From the NCBI GenBank assembly GCA_015207365.1, contig JADEXA010000007.1, positions 1 through 64,000 of the forward strand: DNA of 64,000 nt, given 5' to 3'. The first letter of the stretch is position 1. Every line of letters begins with the position of its first letter. The notes beneath the pieces are model-generated. The model made no database searches and was not told the origin of the DNA. It saw only the letters and a list, made by a program, of their open reading frames with translations. Below are positions 1 to 7,575 of this stretch, in pieces. Source of the stretch: Vacuolonema iberomarrocanum LEGE 07170. GTDB lineage: Bacteria; Cyanobacteriota; Cyanobacteriia; Elainellales; Elainellaceae. A program made the position numbers and the translations under genes.

Positions 1-62
1 CCCCCGCCTCCGCCATTGCCCCCCTCGGATGCCAGTCTCTAAACTTGCTGCTTGAGGGAATG

Positions 63-109
63 ATTTTTTTCTGATAAGGGATGCACTGCACCCCTTATCA
101 GAAAAAAAT
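63..109. repeat. Intergenic palindrome with T-rich/A-rich arms
   Basis: Inverted repeat whose arms read TCTGATAAGGG and CCCTTATCAGA, extended outward by runs of T and A. It lies in the roughly 400 bases before glmS, where I see no gene. It could form a terminator-like hairpin on either strand for a gene lying left of the window. Confidence 0.6.
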
Positions 110-185
110 TATCTTGGGATTCTGTGCCCCCTAGTCTCTAGCATCAGTGGAGCGATCGCCCATCCAACAATCCCACCCAGGACTT

Positions 186-286
186 ATACCAATTCGCTAA
201 GAATCCACTACAGATATTTTTTTGAAAGCCGCGCACTGCGCGGCTTTCAAAAAAATATCTGGTTTTGGTTTTTGTTGAAGTGGTAT
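186..286. repeat. MITE-like repeat, family A copy 1
   Basis: A 101-bp element bounded by ATACCA and TGGTAT, with a central hairpin (TTTTTTTGAAAGCCGCG and its complement). Two further copies lie at 52429-52529 and 54340-54444. The flanks are conserved (AATTCGCTAAGAA...CCACTACAGAT on one side, CTGGTTTTGGTTTT on the other) while the hairpin tip differs between copies and stays paired. No transposase is nearby, so it would have to be mobilised in trans. Confidence 0.75.
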
Positions 287-374
287 GACTCAAAACTTGC
301 GTCATCCTGAGCGAGTTTTGCCATCCAACATTCCAAACTGGTCAATTCGCTGCCTTAGGTAGAAAACCTATCGC

Positions 375-410
375 TACAATAGGATGAACTTTTTTGTGGT
401 GATGTGGGAG
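375..410 (+). promoter_or_regulatory. Possible glmS -10 element and ribosome binding site
   Basis: TACAAT at 375-380 resembles a -10 box; no good -35 box is visible at the expected distance. GGGAG at 406-410 sits 7 bases before the ATG at 418 and supports that start. Confidence 0.4.
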
Positions 411-417
411 TTCACAT

Positions 418-2325
418 ATGTGTGGGATTGTTGGCTACATCGGAACGCAAGCAGCAAGCCAGATTTTGCTAGAGGGCCTGCAGAAGTTAGAGTACCGGGG
501 CTATGACTCGGCAGGCATGGCCACCATCCTGGAGGGTGACATTCAGTGTGTCCGGGCAAAAGGAAAGCTACTAAATCTGCAGGAAAAGCTGGCGGGGCAA
601 GAAAATCCGGCACAGGTTGGCATTGGCCATACCCGCTGGGCCACCCATGGCAAGCCAGAAGAGTACAACGCCCATCCCCACACGGATACGGCGCGGCGCA
701 TTGCCGTCGTGCAAAACGGCATCATCGAAAACTATCGCGAGCTACGTGCTGAGCTGAAAGCGAAGGGACATGAGTTCCGCTCAGACACCGATACCGAAGT
801 CATTCCGCACCTGATAGCGGAGTATTGCAAGCAATTGAAAGCGGGCACGCTGGCTGTGGAAATGCCAACCTCCTCGCTGTTTTTTGAGGCGGCACGGCGG
901 GCAGTGAATGACCTGGAAGGAGCCTTTGCCCTTGCCATCATCTCGGCAGATTTTCCCGATGAGTTGATCGCAGTGCGGCAACAAGCTCCGCTGGTACTGG
1001 GCTTTGGGCAGGGTGAGTTCTTCTGCGCCTCGGATACCCCTGCGCTCGTCACCCATACGCGGGTGGTACTGCCTATGGAGAACGGCGAATTGGCTCGGCT
1101 GACGCCGATGGGTATTGAGGTCTATGGCTTTGAGGGCGATCGCCTACGCAAGCATCCCCAAACTCTGAACTGGAACCCCATCCAGGTCGAAAAGCAGGGC
1201 TTCAAGCACTTCATGCTGAAGGAAATCTATGAGCAGCCAGGGGTCGTGCGCGCCAGCCTAGAAGCCTATCTTGATTCAGAATGGACACCGGATTCGCCAA
1301 GCAATCCGGTGCGTCTGGGCTTACCCGATCGGTTCTACGAAGAGCTGGAGCATATCCAAATCGTGGCCTGTGGCACCAGTTGGCATGCCGGGCTGGTGGG
1401 GTGCTACTTGCTGGAACAACTGGCAGAAATTCCCACCCAGGTTCACTATGCGTCTGAATTCCGCTATGCTCCCACACCGCTGATGCCCAACACCCTCACC
1501 ATTGGCGTGACGCAATCAGGGGAAACCGCCGACACCCTTTCGGCACTGGAAATGGAGAAGCGGCGACGGCTCGATCGCGAACCCAAATTTGCAGCACGAA
1601 TGTTGGGCATCACCAACCGTACTGACAGCACCCTGGGGCATATGGTGTCTGACTTGATCGATACGCGCGCAGGGATTGAAATTGGGGTCGCGGCAACGAA
1701 AACCTTTAGTGCGCAGTTGGTGGCCTTCTATTGTCTGGCGTTGGATCTGGCGGTGCGCCGTCGCACCCTAACGCCAGAAAGATTGGGGGCGATCGTCGAA
1801 GGGTTGCGTCAACTGCCTGCTCAGATAGAAGCCATTCTGGAGGTGCAGGAGCGCTACATTGGCGAACTCTCTCATCAGTTTGCTGAAACTCAGGACTTTA
1901 TCTTTTTAGGGCGGGGCATCAACTACCCCATTGCTCTGGAGGGGGCGCTGAAGCTAAAAGAAATTAGCTATATCCACGCCGAAGGCTATCCTGCCGGAGA
2001 AATGAAGCATGGCCCGATCGCCCTGCTGGATGCAAAAGTGCCCGTGGTGGCGATCGCCGTTCCCGGTTTGGTGTACGAAAAGGTGCTCTCCAATGCCCAG
2101 GAAGCCAAAGCACGAGATGCCCAACTCATCGGCGTTACAGCCATGAACGATGATCATGCCGCCGAGGTCTTCGATGACCAGTTACCCATCCCCACCGTGG
2201 ATGAGCTACTATCGCCCTTACTCACGGTCATCCCCGTCCAGTTCCTTGCCTATCACATCGCCGCCCATCGGGGGCTGGATGTGGATCAACCCCGCAACCT
2301 GGCAAAATCGGTCACAGTGGAATAA
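418..2325 (+). CDS. glmS: Glutamine--fructose-6-phosphate aminotransferase (isomerizing)
   Basis: Makes glucosamine-6-phosphate from fructose-6-phosphate and glutamine in the cytoplasm, the first step toward UDP-GlcNAc for peptidoglycan and polysaccharides. The 635-residue product begins MCGIVGYIG, so Cys2 is positioned to be the N-terminal nucleophile of the class II glutaminase domain (about residues 1-230). Two SIS sugar-isomerase domains follow; VACGTSWHAG near residue 316 opens the first and FLGRGINYPIALEGALKLKE near 495 marks the second. It ends in the family's typical DQPRNLAKSVTVE. The length is normal. The start is fixed because Cys2 must follow Met. The gene is convergent with the epimerase gene, with a hairpin between them. 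No ribozyme-type leader is seen. Confidence 0.97.
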   Translation: MCGIVGYIGTQAASQILLEGLQKLEYRGYDSAGMATILEGDIQCVRAKGKLLNLQEKLAGQENPAQVGIGHTRWATHGKPEEYNAHPHTDTARRIAVVQNGIIENYRELRAELKAKGHEFRSDTDTEVIPHLIAEYCKQLKAGTLAVEMPTSSLFFEAARRAVNDLEGAFALAIISADFPDELIAVRQQAPLVLGFGQGEFFCASDTPALVTHTRVVLPMENGELARLTPMGIEVYGFEGDRLRKHPQTLNWNPIQVEKQGFKHFMLKEIYEQPGVVRASLEAYLDSEWTPDSPSNPVRLGLPDRFYEELEHIQIVACGTSWHAGLVGCYLLEQLAEIPTQVHYASEFRYAPTPLMPNTLTIGVTQSGETADTLSALEMEKRRRLDREPKFAARMLGITNRTDSTLGHMVSDLIDTRAGIEIGVAATKTFSAQLVAFYCLALDLAVRRRTLTPERLGAIVEGLRQLPAQIEAILEVQERYIGELSHQFAETQDFIFLGRGINYPIALEGALKLKEISYIHAEGYPAGEMKHGPIALLDAKVPVVAIAVPGLVYEKVLSNAQEAKARDAQLIGVTAMNDDHAAEVFDDQLPIPTVDELLSPLLTVIPVQFLAYHIAAHRGLDVDQPRNLAKSVTVE

Positions 2326-2337
2326 CAGACAAGGAAC

Positions 2338-2371
2338 GCCATCTTCCATCAGTCGGCTGATAGAAGATGGC
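2338..2371. terminator. Hairpin between convergent glmS and epimerase genes
   Basis: A 15-bp stem (GCCATCTTCCATCAG pairing with CTGATAGAAGATGGC, one mismatch) with loop TCGG lies between two convergent stop codons. There is no T-run, so it may act as a bidirectional barrier rather than a classical Rho-independent terminator. Confidence 0.5.
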
Positions 2372-2383
2372 GTGGATATCAAC

Positions 2384-3469
2384 CTACGATGCGGTTTTGC
2401 TCAGCATGGGACTGAGTTCCCGGCTGGCTCTTGAGTATGCAGGCATGGCGGTTTCCTCGCGCCACCAGCTCTCATGCTCGAGCGCCCAATCGATGTATTG
2501 GCGCAGGCCTTCTCGAATGGACAGAGCTTTGGGTAGGTGGGAATAGAGCGAATTGAACTTATCGTTGTTCGCCTTTCTGCCGCGTTCCCCTTCATCAGGA
2601 ACGGGAATGTAATTGATCTGAGTATCGAGCTCAAGCAAGTTGAGAATATGTCGAGCTACCTCACCGATGGAGGTATTGACCCCAGAACCCCGTTGCAACG
2701 GCTCGGTGCAAAACTGATTCGTTCCTGGTAGCCAGAGATTGACGAGCCAATGGGTAATGTCAGCCACATGAATGAAGTCACGCCCCTGTCGCCCACTACC
2801 CCACACTTCGAGATCCCGCTCGGGATGGTTCAAAGCTCTGGAAATTAACGCTTGAATAACTTGCGCATTTCTTCCCTTCATAATGCTGCGAGGCCCATAA
2901 ACATTATGAAAACGGACGATCGCTGTGTTGGTGGTGCTCAGCCCCTGCATGTGCATCTGAATGGCTTTCTCACCCAGCAGCTTTTGCGCACCATAGAGAG
3001 TGTGCATTTCTCCCTGCCAGGCTTGGCTTTCTTTCAGCCCCCGACGTGGCGACGAAAGGCGCAGCGGGTAAACGCAAGATGAACTGGCATACACCAGGTT
3101 GGGCACTTTGTAATCCAGCACCGCATCAAACACGTTGGCATCAATCAGGGTGTTGTTTTTCCAGATTTGGACGCCCTTGCTGAGGGCATAGGCTATGCCC
3201 CCGACATCGGCAGCCAAATGGTACACCGTGTGAAAGCCCTCGAAATACTTTTGGCTGTCAGGGTCGCGCAGATCGACATTGAAATAGTTTTTGTTGACGC
3301 GAATATCAAATCCTACATCTTCGAGATTCGCTTTCGATCCTCGCGACTCGTTGTCGATGACCACAACGTCCGCACCTACAGCCATTAGATCGCTGACCAA
3401 CTGAGAGCCGATGAATCCAGCACCACCGGTAACGAGAACCGGTTTCCCTTCTAATACATGCGTAACCAT
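2384..3469 (-). CDS. NAD-dependent sugar-nucleotide epimerase/dehydratase (extended SDR)
   Basis: Extended short-chain dehydrogenase of 361 residues, probably acting on an NDP-sugar for surface polysaccharide synthesis. VTGGAGFIGSQLVSDL near the N-terminus is the Rossmann GxxGxxG motif, followed by acidic VVVIDN. The catalytic YxxxK is present as YGAQKLLGEKA, with VYASSSCVYP before it and RFHNVYGPR after it. That order resembles GDP-mannose 3,5-epimerase and UDP-glucuronate-type enzymes, but the substrate cannot be decided. An upstream in-frame ATG at 3508 exists. I prefer the ATG at 3469 because a strong AGGAAAGGAGG lies 9 bases before it. The gene probably stands alone, since its upstream side faces a long spacer. 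Confidence 0.88.
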   Translation of the reverse strand: MVTHVLEGKPVLVTGGAGFIGSQLVSDLMAVGADVVVIDNESRGSKANLEDVGFDIRVNKNYFNVDLRDPDSQKYFEGFHTVYHLAADVGGIAYALSKGVQIWKNNTLIDANVFDAVLDYKVPNLVYASSSCVYPLRLSSPRRGLKESQAWQGEMHTLYGAQKLLGEKAIQMHMQGLSTTNTAIVRFHNVYGPRSIMKGRNAQVIQALISRALNHPERDLEVWGSGRQGRDFIHVADITHWLVNLWLPGTNQFCTEPLQRGSGVNTSIGEVARHILNLLELDTQINYIPVPDEGERGRKANNDKFNSLYSHLPKALSIREGLRQYIDWALEHESWWREETAMPAYSRASRELSPMLSKTAS

Positions 3470-3490
3470 ACGTAGATTCCTCCTTTCCTC
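3470..3490 (-). promoter_or_regulatory. Strong Shine-Dalgarno deciding the epimerase start
   Basis: On the minus strand AGGAAAGGAGG ends 9 bases before the ATG at 3469. The longer reading from 3508 would place this purine tract inside the coding region. Confidence 0.75.
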
Positions 3491-3508
3491 ATAAATGGAC
3501 TGCGTCAT

Positions 3509-4045
3509 TGCACTTAGGCTCGCCCCAAAGGTAAGAGAGAAATCTATGGAAAACCATGAGTAGCATCACGTATATTTAAATTTTTATTAAGCACAATTAC
3601 ATTTAGTTAACTTTACGGATTTTTATACGATTAGATGAAGACGAGAGGGTATTTATTCTGCCTAGAGCTTAGCCTGCCTTACTTAGGATTTATGTCAACC
3701 CGGAAAGACCGTATTTTTTATGCCAGTATAATTACTGATGCGCCGAATGAAAAGTCCGTACAATCCCTAGGCGTGTAAATACTGTTTACGGTGCACTTTT
3801 GGGAAAGCCTCTAACCTGCAGTAGCTCGCTTTATCGCTTCTTTATCAAGCGATTCTGTTCTGTCTTAAATTCATAGGGCTGGCTGTATCATTGCTAAGCC
3901 AATGCATCTAGGCGAACGAGCCGAGGCTATCAATCAGGGCTCGTCAGGTTGCTTTGCTCGAGGGGCGTTAAGATACTTCGCCGATCGCATCTCAGCTTTG
4001 GCGAACGGCTACATGGGCACAATCGGTGTGCGATCGCCCGAAATT
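3509..4045. other. Spacer without recognisable gene
   Basis: About 540 bases that are A+T-rich near the epimerase and contain isolated HIP1-like GCGATCGC sites further right. I see no open frame with protein-like composition, no RNA gene and no clear repeat. It probably contains the epimerase promoter. Confidence 0.5.
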
Positions 4046-4209
4046 TCATAGTTCCTGGCGATTCATCCTCTGGGGTAAGCGTCCCAGAGCTTGCTGGATG
4101 AGGGGCGGCATCAGAGCGATCGCAAGGCGCTGAGTGATCCGTTCGTGCGCCTCACCTGTTTTTTGACGATGTAGTCCTGAAAGAGATACAGACTATGGGA
4201 TGTGCTCAC
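4046..4209 (-). pseudogene. Frameshifted small gene remnant, function unknown
   Basis: From a GTG at 4209 the minus strand encodes VSTSHSLYLFQDYIVKKQ and then soon stops. Shifting frame at the AAAAAA run (about 4156-4161) restores a protein-like stretch ending QALGRLPQRMNRQEL and a TGA at 4046-4048. One A gained or two lost would make the frames continuous. The GTG overlaps the stop of the neighbouring fragment by the 4-base GTGA, the usual geometry of co-translated genes. I do not recognise the family. Confidence 0.4.
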
Positions 4210-4448
4210 TTCAGCCAGGACAAATACACCGGGTTCGTGTCTTTCATGTCTTCATAAATCCAGACCATGCGATCGACAAACCATGCCTTTGGCAGCACGG
4301 TTCTCGAGCCCCCTGAAACGGTTGCCCAGAAATCCAAGGCATAGAGTCCGTAAATCCAAATCAACGCTCCTAAAAACGACAGCATGGTCAAGATATTGAC
4401 AACGCGCCGATTATGTGAGGGAACGTTAATTTTTTCTTGGAGGGAAAT
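4206..4448 (-). pseudogene. Membrane-protein fragment, probably a decayed gene
   Basis: An open frame runs through SLQEKINVPSHNRRVVN, a hydrophobic segment LTMLSFLGALIWIYGLYAL, and a hydrophilic tail ending VYLSWLK. The first ATG inside the frame (4391) would start within the membrane segment's approach. The natural start seems lost: an ATT occupies the position before SLQEK, with no ATG or GTG upstream before a stop. The composition is clearly protein-like and different from shadow frames. Family unknown; it could be a real gene with an unusual start. Confidence 0.4.
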
Positions 4449-4542
4449 ACGCTCACCGAACGTCCCTTTTGCTGACTAGTGGTTTGTTGAATTCGGCGGT
4501 GGAAAAGCTTGTGGGTTGTACCACGCCCAACCAAGAGGCAAC

Positions 4543-4650
4543 TCAACCGAGCCACGCTCTACTCCAGATCGCCAAACTAATTAGAGGCACGACCGTTAAA
4601 AAAACGAGTCCATACGATCCAGGGACTAGCGTGACGCATCTAGGTTTCAT
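4543..4650 (-). pseudogene. Possible 35-residue membrane microprotein or gene fragment
   Basis: An ATG at 4650 opens a 35-codon frame with one hydrophobic helix (YGLVFLTVVPLISLAIW) and then stops. It lies just upstream of the membrane-protein fragment at 4206-4448 in the same orientation, and the sequence between is not open. It may be the N-terminal helix of the same former gene. Too short to assign. Confidence 0.3.
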
Positions 4651-4763
4651 CAGCCATGTGCATTAAGCGTTCGGCTGTGGCAAAAATGTCCATGCATCCT
4701 CCTGACGGTGGATAGTGAGATGAACTGATGGTCTTTAAGTAGATGCGATAATTACAATTTCAA

Positions 4764-5261
4764 CTACTCTATTGCCGTAAAACCAATACGTTTTGCTAAA
4801 AGCATGGGCAGTGGATTGCTTTCACTAATACGCGCGTACACATGTGTTTGTCCAGCATCGATCATGCTAAAAATGCTAGCTTGAAAAACAGTAGAACTGA
4901 TGCTCCTACTTCTCCAATTCTTTCTTACAGCAATGCAGTCTAGAAGAGGGCCTCGGTACTCTTTCCAGTCGCTCAATAGACAAGCACCAACCAGTATTTC
5001 GTCTTTCCAGCAACCCCATGAACAGGACAACAAAGGGGTATAAACTGTTTCTCTGAAGTAGCTGGTCAGATCTTTTTCCAACGCCAATCTAGCGTGTTCA
5101 TCTTGTGCATGATAATCACTAAATGAATCAAAGAATAAATCGACAAGAGCATTTTTGTTGTCTATCACGATCGAGCGAATCGCTTTAGAATACGTTCGAG
5201 TACAAATGGCCCTTTTTTGATAATTTATCAAGTCCAGTTCAAATAAATGAATTGAATTCAT
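4764..5261 (-). CDS. GNAT-like acetyltransferase, function unknown
   Basis: The 165-residue product has a GNAT-like layout: an N-terminal helical part, then strand WKDEILVGACLLSDW, strand LLDCIAVRKNWRSRSISS, a helix, and a terminal HVYARISESNPLPMLLAKRIGF typical of the last strands and helix. The acetyl-CoA loop, normally (R/Q)xxGx(G/A), reads RSRSIS here, so the pyrophosphate-binding glycines are missing and activity is doubtful. Codon use is more A+T-rich than in neighbouring genes, suggesting transfer or relaxed selection. It stands alone between decayed sequences. Confidence 0.5.
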   Translation of the reverse strand: MNSIHLFELDLINYQKRAICTRTYSKAIRSIVIDNKNALVDLFFDSFSDYHAQDEHARLALEKDLTSYFRETVYTPLLSCSWGCWKDEILVGACLLSDWKEYRGPLLDCIAVRKNWRSRSISSTVFQASIFSMIDAGQTHVYARISESNPLPMLLAKRIGFTAIE

Positions 5262-5304
5262 ACACCGATACTCTTGTATGTCTTTTCTGAGTTTGAGGGG
5301 CGAT

Positions 5305-5418
5305 TTAAGTAGCTTGAGGCGTCAAATGTTGTGCCCAGTGCTTTACCACTAAGTGAGGAATTTTAATTTCTCGGAGGATGTGTTGGCGATCGCGCAACGT
5401 ATCAAAGCACTGCTGAAG
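5305..5418 (-). pseudogene. C-terminal gene remnant
   Basis: One minus-strand frame encodes FDTLRDRQHILREIKIP followed by HLVVKHWAQHLTPQAT and a TAA. It reads like a genuine C-terminus with no intact upstream gene; the frame is lost next to a small hairpin at about 5417-5449. Family not recognised. Confidence 0.25.
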
Positions 5419-5449
5419 GGTGTGTTACGGCTTCGCCTAACAACACCCT
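5417..5449. repeat. Small REP-like hairpin
   Basis: GGGTGTGTTACGGC and GCCTAACAACACCC form an imperfect stem around TTC. The rest of the spacer up to 5773 (about 320 bases) shows no gene; it should contain the promoter of the next operon. Confidence 0.4.
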
Positions 5450-5773
5450 ACGCCAGAGTTTATTTGTGGCTACCTATTCTTATTTGAGTTAATGGTGAGG
5501 CGTTTGATATCCGAAAGCGTTGCAGAATTGAGGTACGAAGCGGAGGGGCTTCTGGTCACTGCTTTTAGTACTTAATGGAGCAGAAAACTCTAAAACAGTG
5601 TTTTGCCAGGAAGATAGATAACCTAGACTCCCTATAATGAGCAGTGTTGAGCCGCATCTTGTGCGTAGTCAAGAGTGCGCTCCTTCGCTTGATTGATCTG
5701 ACTGATTCATCGTTTTCCACGATTATCACCTCTTTTTTCATTAATCCCTACACTCAATACATGAACGTCTGCC

Positions 5774-7450
5774 ATGAGTAAGCCCGTAATCCTCACTGTT
5801 GACGATGACCCTGAAGTTTTGCAGGCGATCGCCCGTGACCTGCGACAACAGTATGGCGATCGCTACCGCATCATGCGAGCCAATTCGGGGCAAGCTGCCC
5901 TAGAAGTCGTGCAGCAACTTACCCTCCGCAACGACACCGTCGCCTTGTTTCTGGTTGATCAGCGAATGCCGCAGATGACCGGAGTGGAGTTTTTAGAACA
6001 AGCCGTCCCGATTTTTCCTGAAGCCAAGCGGGTATTGCTAACGGCCTATGCCGATACTGAAGCCGCCATTCGTTCCATCAATGCGGCCCATTTGGACTAT
6101 TACCTGCTGAAGCCCTGGGATCCACCAGAAGAAAAGCTCTATCCCATCCTGGACGATTTGCTGAATGACTGGCTGGCCCATTTCCATCCCGAATTTCAAG
6201 GTATTCGAGTGATTGGCGATCGCTGGTCTGCCGATTCCCACCGGGTTAAAGACTTCCTCGCGCGTAACCAGATTCCCTACCGCTGGCTCGACATTGAGCG
6301 CGATGCCAATGCCCAAAAGCTGATGGACTATGCCAAGGCTGATGGCCCCTGCTTGCCGCTAGTGCTGTTTGCCGATGGGTCGCACCAACGCCGCCCCGAC
6401 AATCGCCAGATTGCCGAAAAAATTGGGCTACAAACCCAAGCGACCAATCCCTTTTACGACCTGATTATCATTGGCGGTGGGCCTGCTGGGCTGGCGGCAG
6501 CGGTTTATGGTGCCTCTGAAGGGCTACGGACGGTGATGATCGAACGAGAAGCACCGGGTGGGCAGGCGGGAACTAGCTCTCGCATCGAAAACTATCTCGG
6601 TTTCCCTGTCGGGTTGAGCGGGAGTGACTTGGCTCGACGGGCTGTGACCCAGGCCAAACGGTTTGGGGTCGAAATCCTGACGCCCCAAGAAGCCACGAGC
6701 ATTCACCTAAAGGATGACTACCGAGTCGTGACGTTATCCGACGGGAGCGAACTCATAGGTCATGCCGTAATTTTGGCAATGGGGGTAGCCTGGAGACGGC
6801 TTAAGGTTCCTGGTGTTGACCGTTTGGCTGGCGCTGGCGTTTATTACGGGGCAGCGCAGACTGAAGCCCTAGCCTGTGCTGGAGAAGATGTCTTTGTTGT
6901 CGGCGGAGCCAACTCTGCCGGACAAGCAGCTATGTATTTCGCTCGTTTTGCACGTAAGGTAACGATGCTAGTACGCGGCGAATCTCTGACCAAAAGCATG
7001 TCTCAGTACCTTATCGATCAAATCGATGCTACCGATAACATTGAGGTGTGGCCCCATTCCAGCGTGATTGAGGCCAAGGGCAACGATCACCTTGAAGCGC
7101 TGGTCATTGAGAATTCTCAAACGGGTGAAACCCAAACCTTGCCTGCCAAGTCATTGTTTATCTTCATTGGGGCGGTGCCCAGCACTGAATGGCTAGGGGA
7201 GCTCGTCAAACGCGATGAGCGAGGCTTCATCGTGACGGGGGGAGACATGAACGGTGCAGGTAACGGCAGCCAACAAGCGCCTATCCTCCCATGGGGACTG
7301 GAGCGAGATCCGTTTCTGCTAGAAACCAATGTTCCTGGCATCTTCGCAGTTGGTGACGTACGCCACGGCTCCATCAAACGCGTGGCATCTGGGGTGGGTG
7401 AAGGCAGCATTTGTGTGCAGTTTGTGCATCGCTATCTCAGCAACCTTTAG
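5774..7450 (+). CDS. Response-regulator receiver fused to thioredoxin-reductase-like flavoprotein
   Basis: Three-part protein of 558 residues. Residues 1-135 are a receiver domain: acidic pocket Asp10-12, phospho-acceptor Asp62 in FLVDQRMPQMTG, Thr90 and Lys113. Residues 143-220 have a glutaredoxin-like order of strands and helices, but the CPxC site is replaced by DRWSAD. Residues 228-558 are a thioredoxin-reductase-type flavoprotein with FAD motif IIIGGGPAGLAAAVYGA, NADPH motif VGGANSAGQAAMYFA and C-terminal GIFAVGDVR. The active CxxC of thioredoxin reductase is absent (YYGAAQTEALACAG). It therefore probably uses FAD/NADPH as sensor or acts on a small molecule. The histidine kinase downstream is the likely phosphodonor. 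The architecture is known in databases as a fused regulator/reductase without a clear function. Confidence 0.85.
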   Translation: MSKPVILTVDDDPEVLQAIARDLRQQYGDRYRIMRANSGQAALEVVQQLTLRNDTVALFLVDQRMPQMTGVEFLEQAVPIFPEAKRVLLTAYADTEAAIRSINAAHLDYYLLKPWDPPEEKLYPILDDLLNDWLAHFHPEFQGIRVIGDRWSADSHRVKDFLARNQIPYRWLDIERDANAQKLMDYAKADGPCLPLVLFADGSHQRRPDNRQIAEKIGLQTQATNPFYDLIIIGGGPAGLAAAVYGASEGLRTVMIEREAPGGQAGTSSRIENYLGFPVGLSGSDLARRAVTQAKRFGVEILTPQEATSIHLKDDYRVVTLSDGSELIGHAVILAMGVAWRRLKVPGVDRLAGAGVYYGAAQTEALACAGEDVFVVGGANSAGQAAMYFARFARKVTMLVRGESLTKSMSQYLIDQIDATDNIEVWPHSSVIEAKGNDHLEALVIENSQTGETQTLPAKSLFIFIGAVPSTEWLGELVKRDERGFIVTGGDMNGAGNGSQQAPILPWGLERDPFLLETNVPGIFAVGDVRHGSIKRVASGVGEGSICVQFVHRYLSNL

Positions 7451-7483
7451 CGCTTGTTTGAAACGTTTTGATTTCTTAGTTTT

Positions 7484-7515
7484 GAGTGTTGAATTTAACT
7501 CAAAATTCAACACTC
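7484..7515. terminator. Hairpin between the regulator and kinase genes
   Basis: GAGTGTTGAATTT pairs with AAATTCAACACTC around a short loop. There is no strong T-run after it, so it may only attenuate or protect a processed end between the two genes. Confidence 0.4.
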
Positions 7516-7575
7516 ATTATTCAAACCTTGCCCATCCATCTACTCATCTACTCATCCACTTCTTAATTCCTCACT

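Noticed and set aside
1..417. Possible glmS ribozyme
   Set aside because: No ribozyme core is visible; the structured sequence here is dispersed palindromic repeats.
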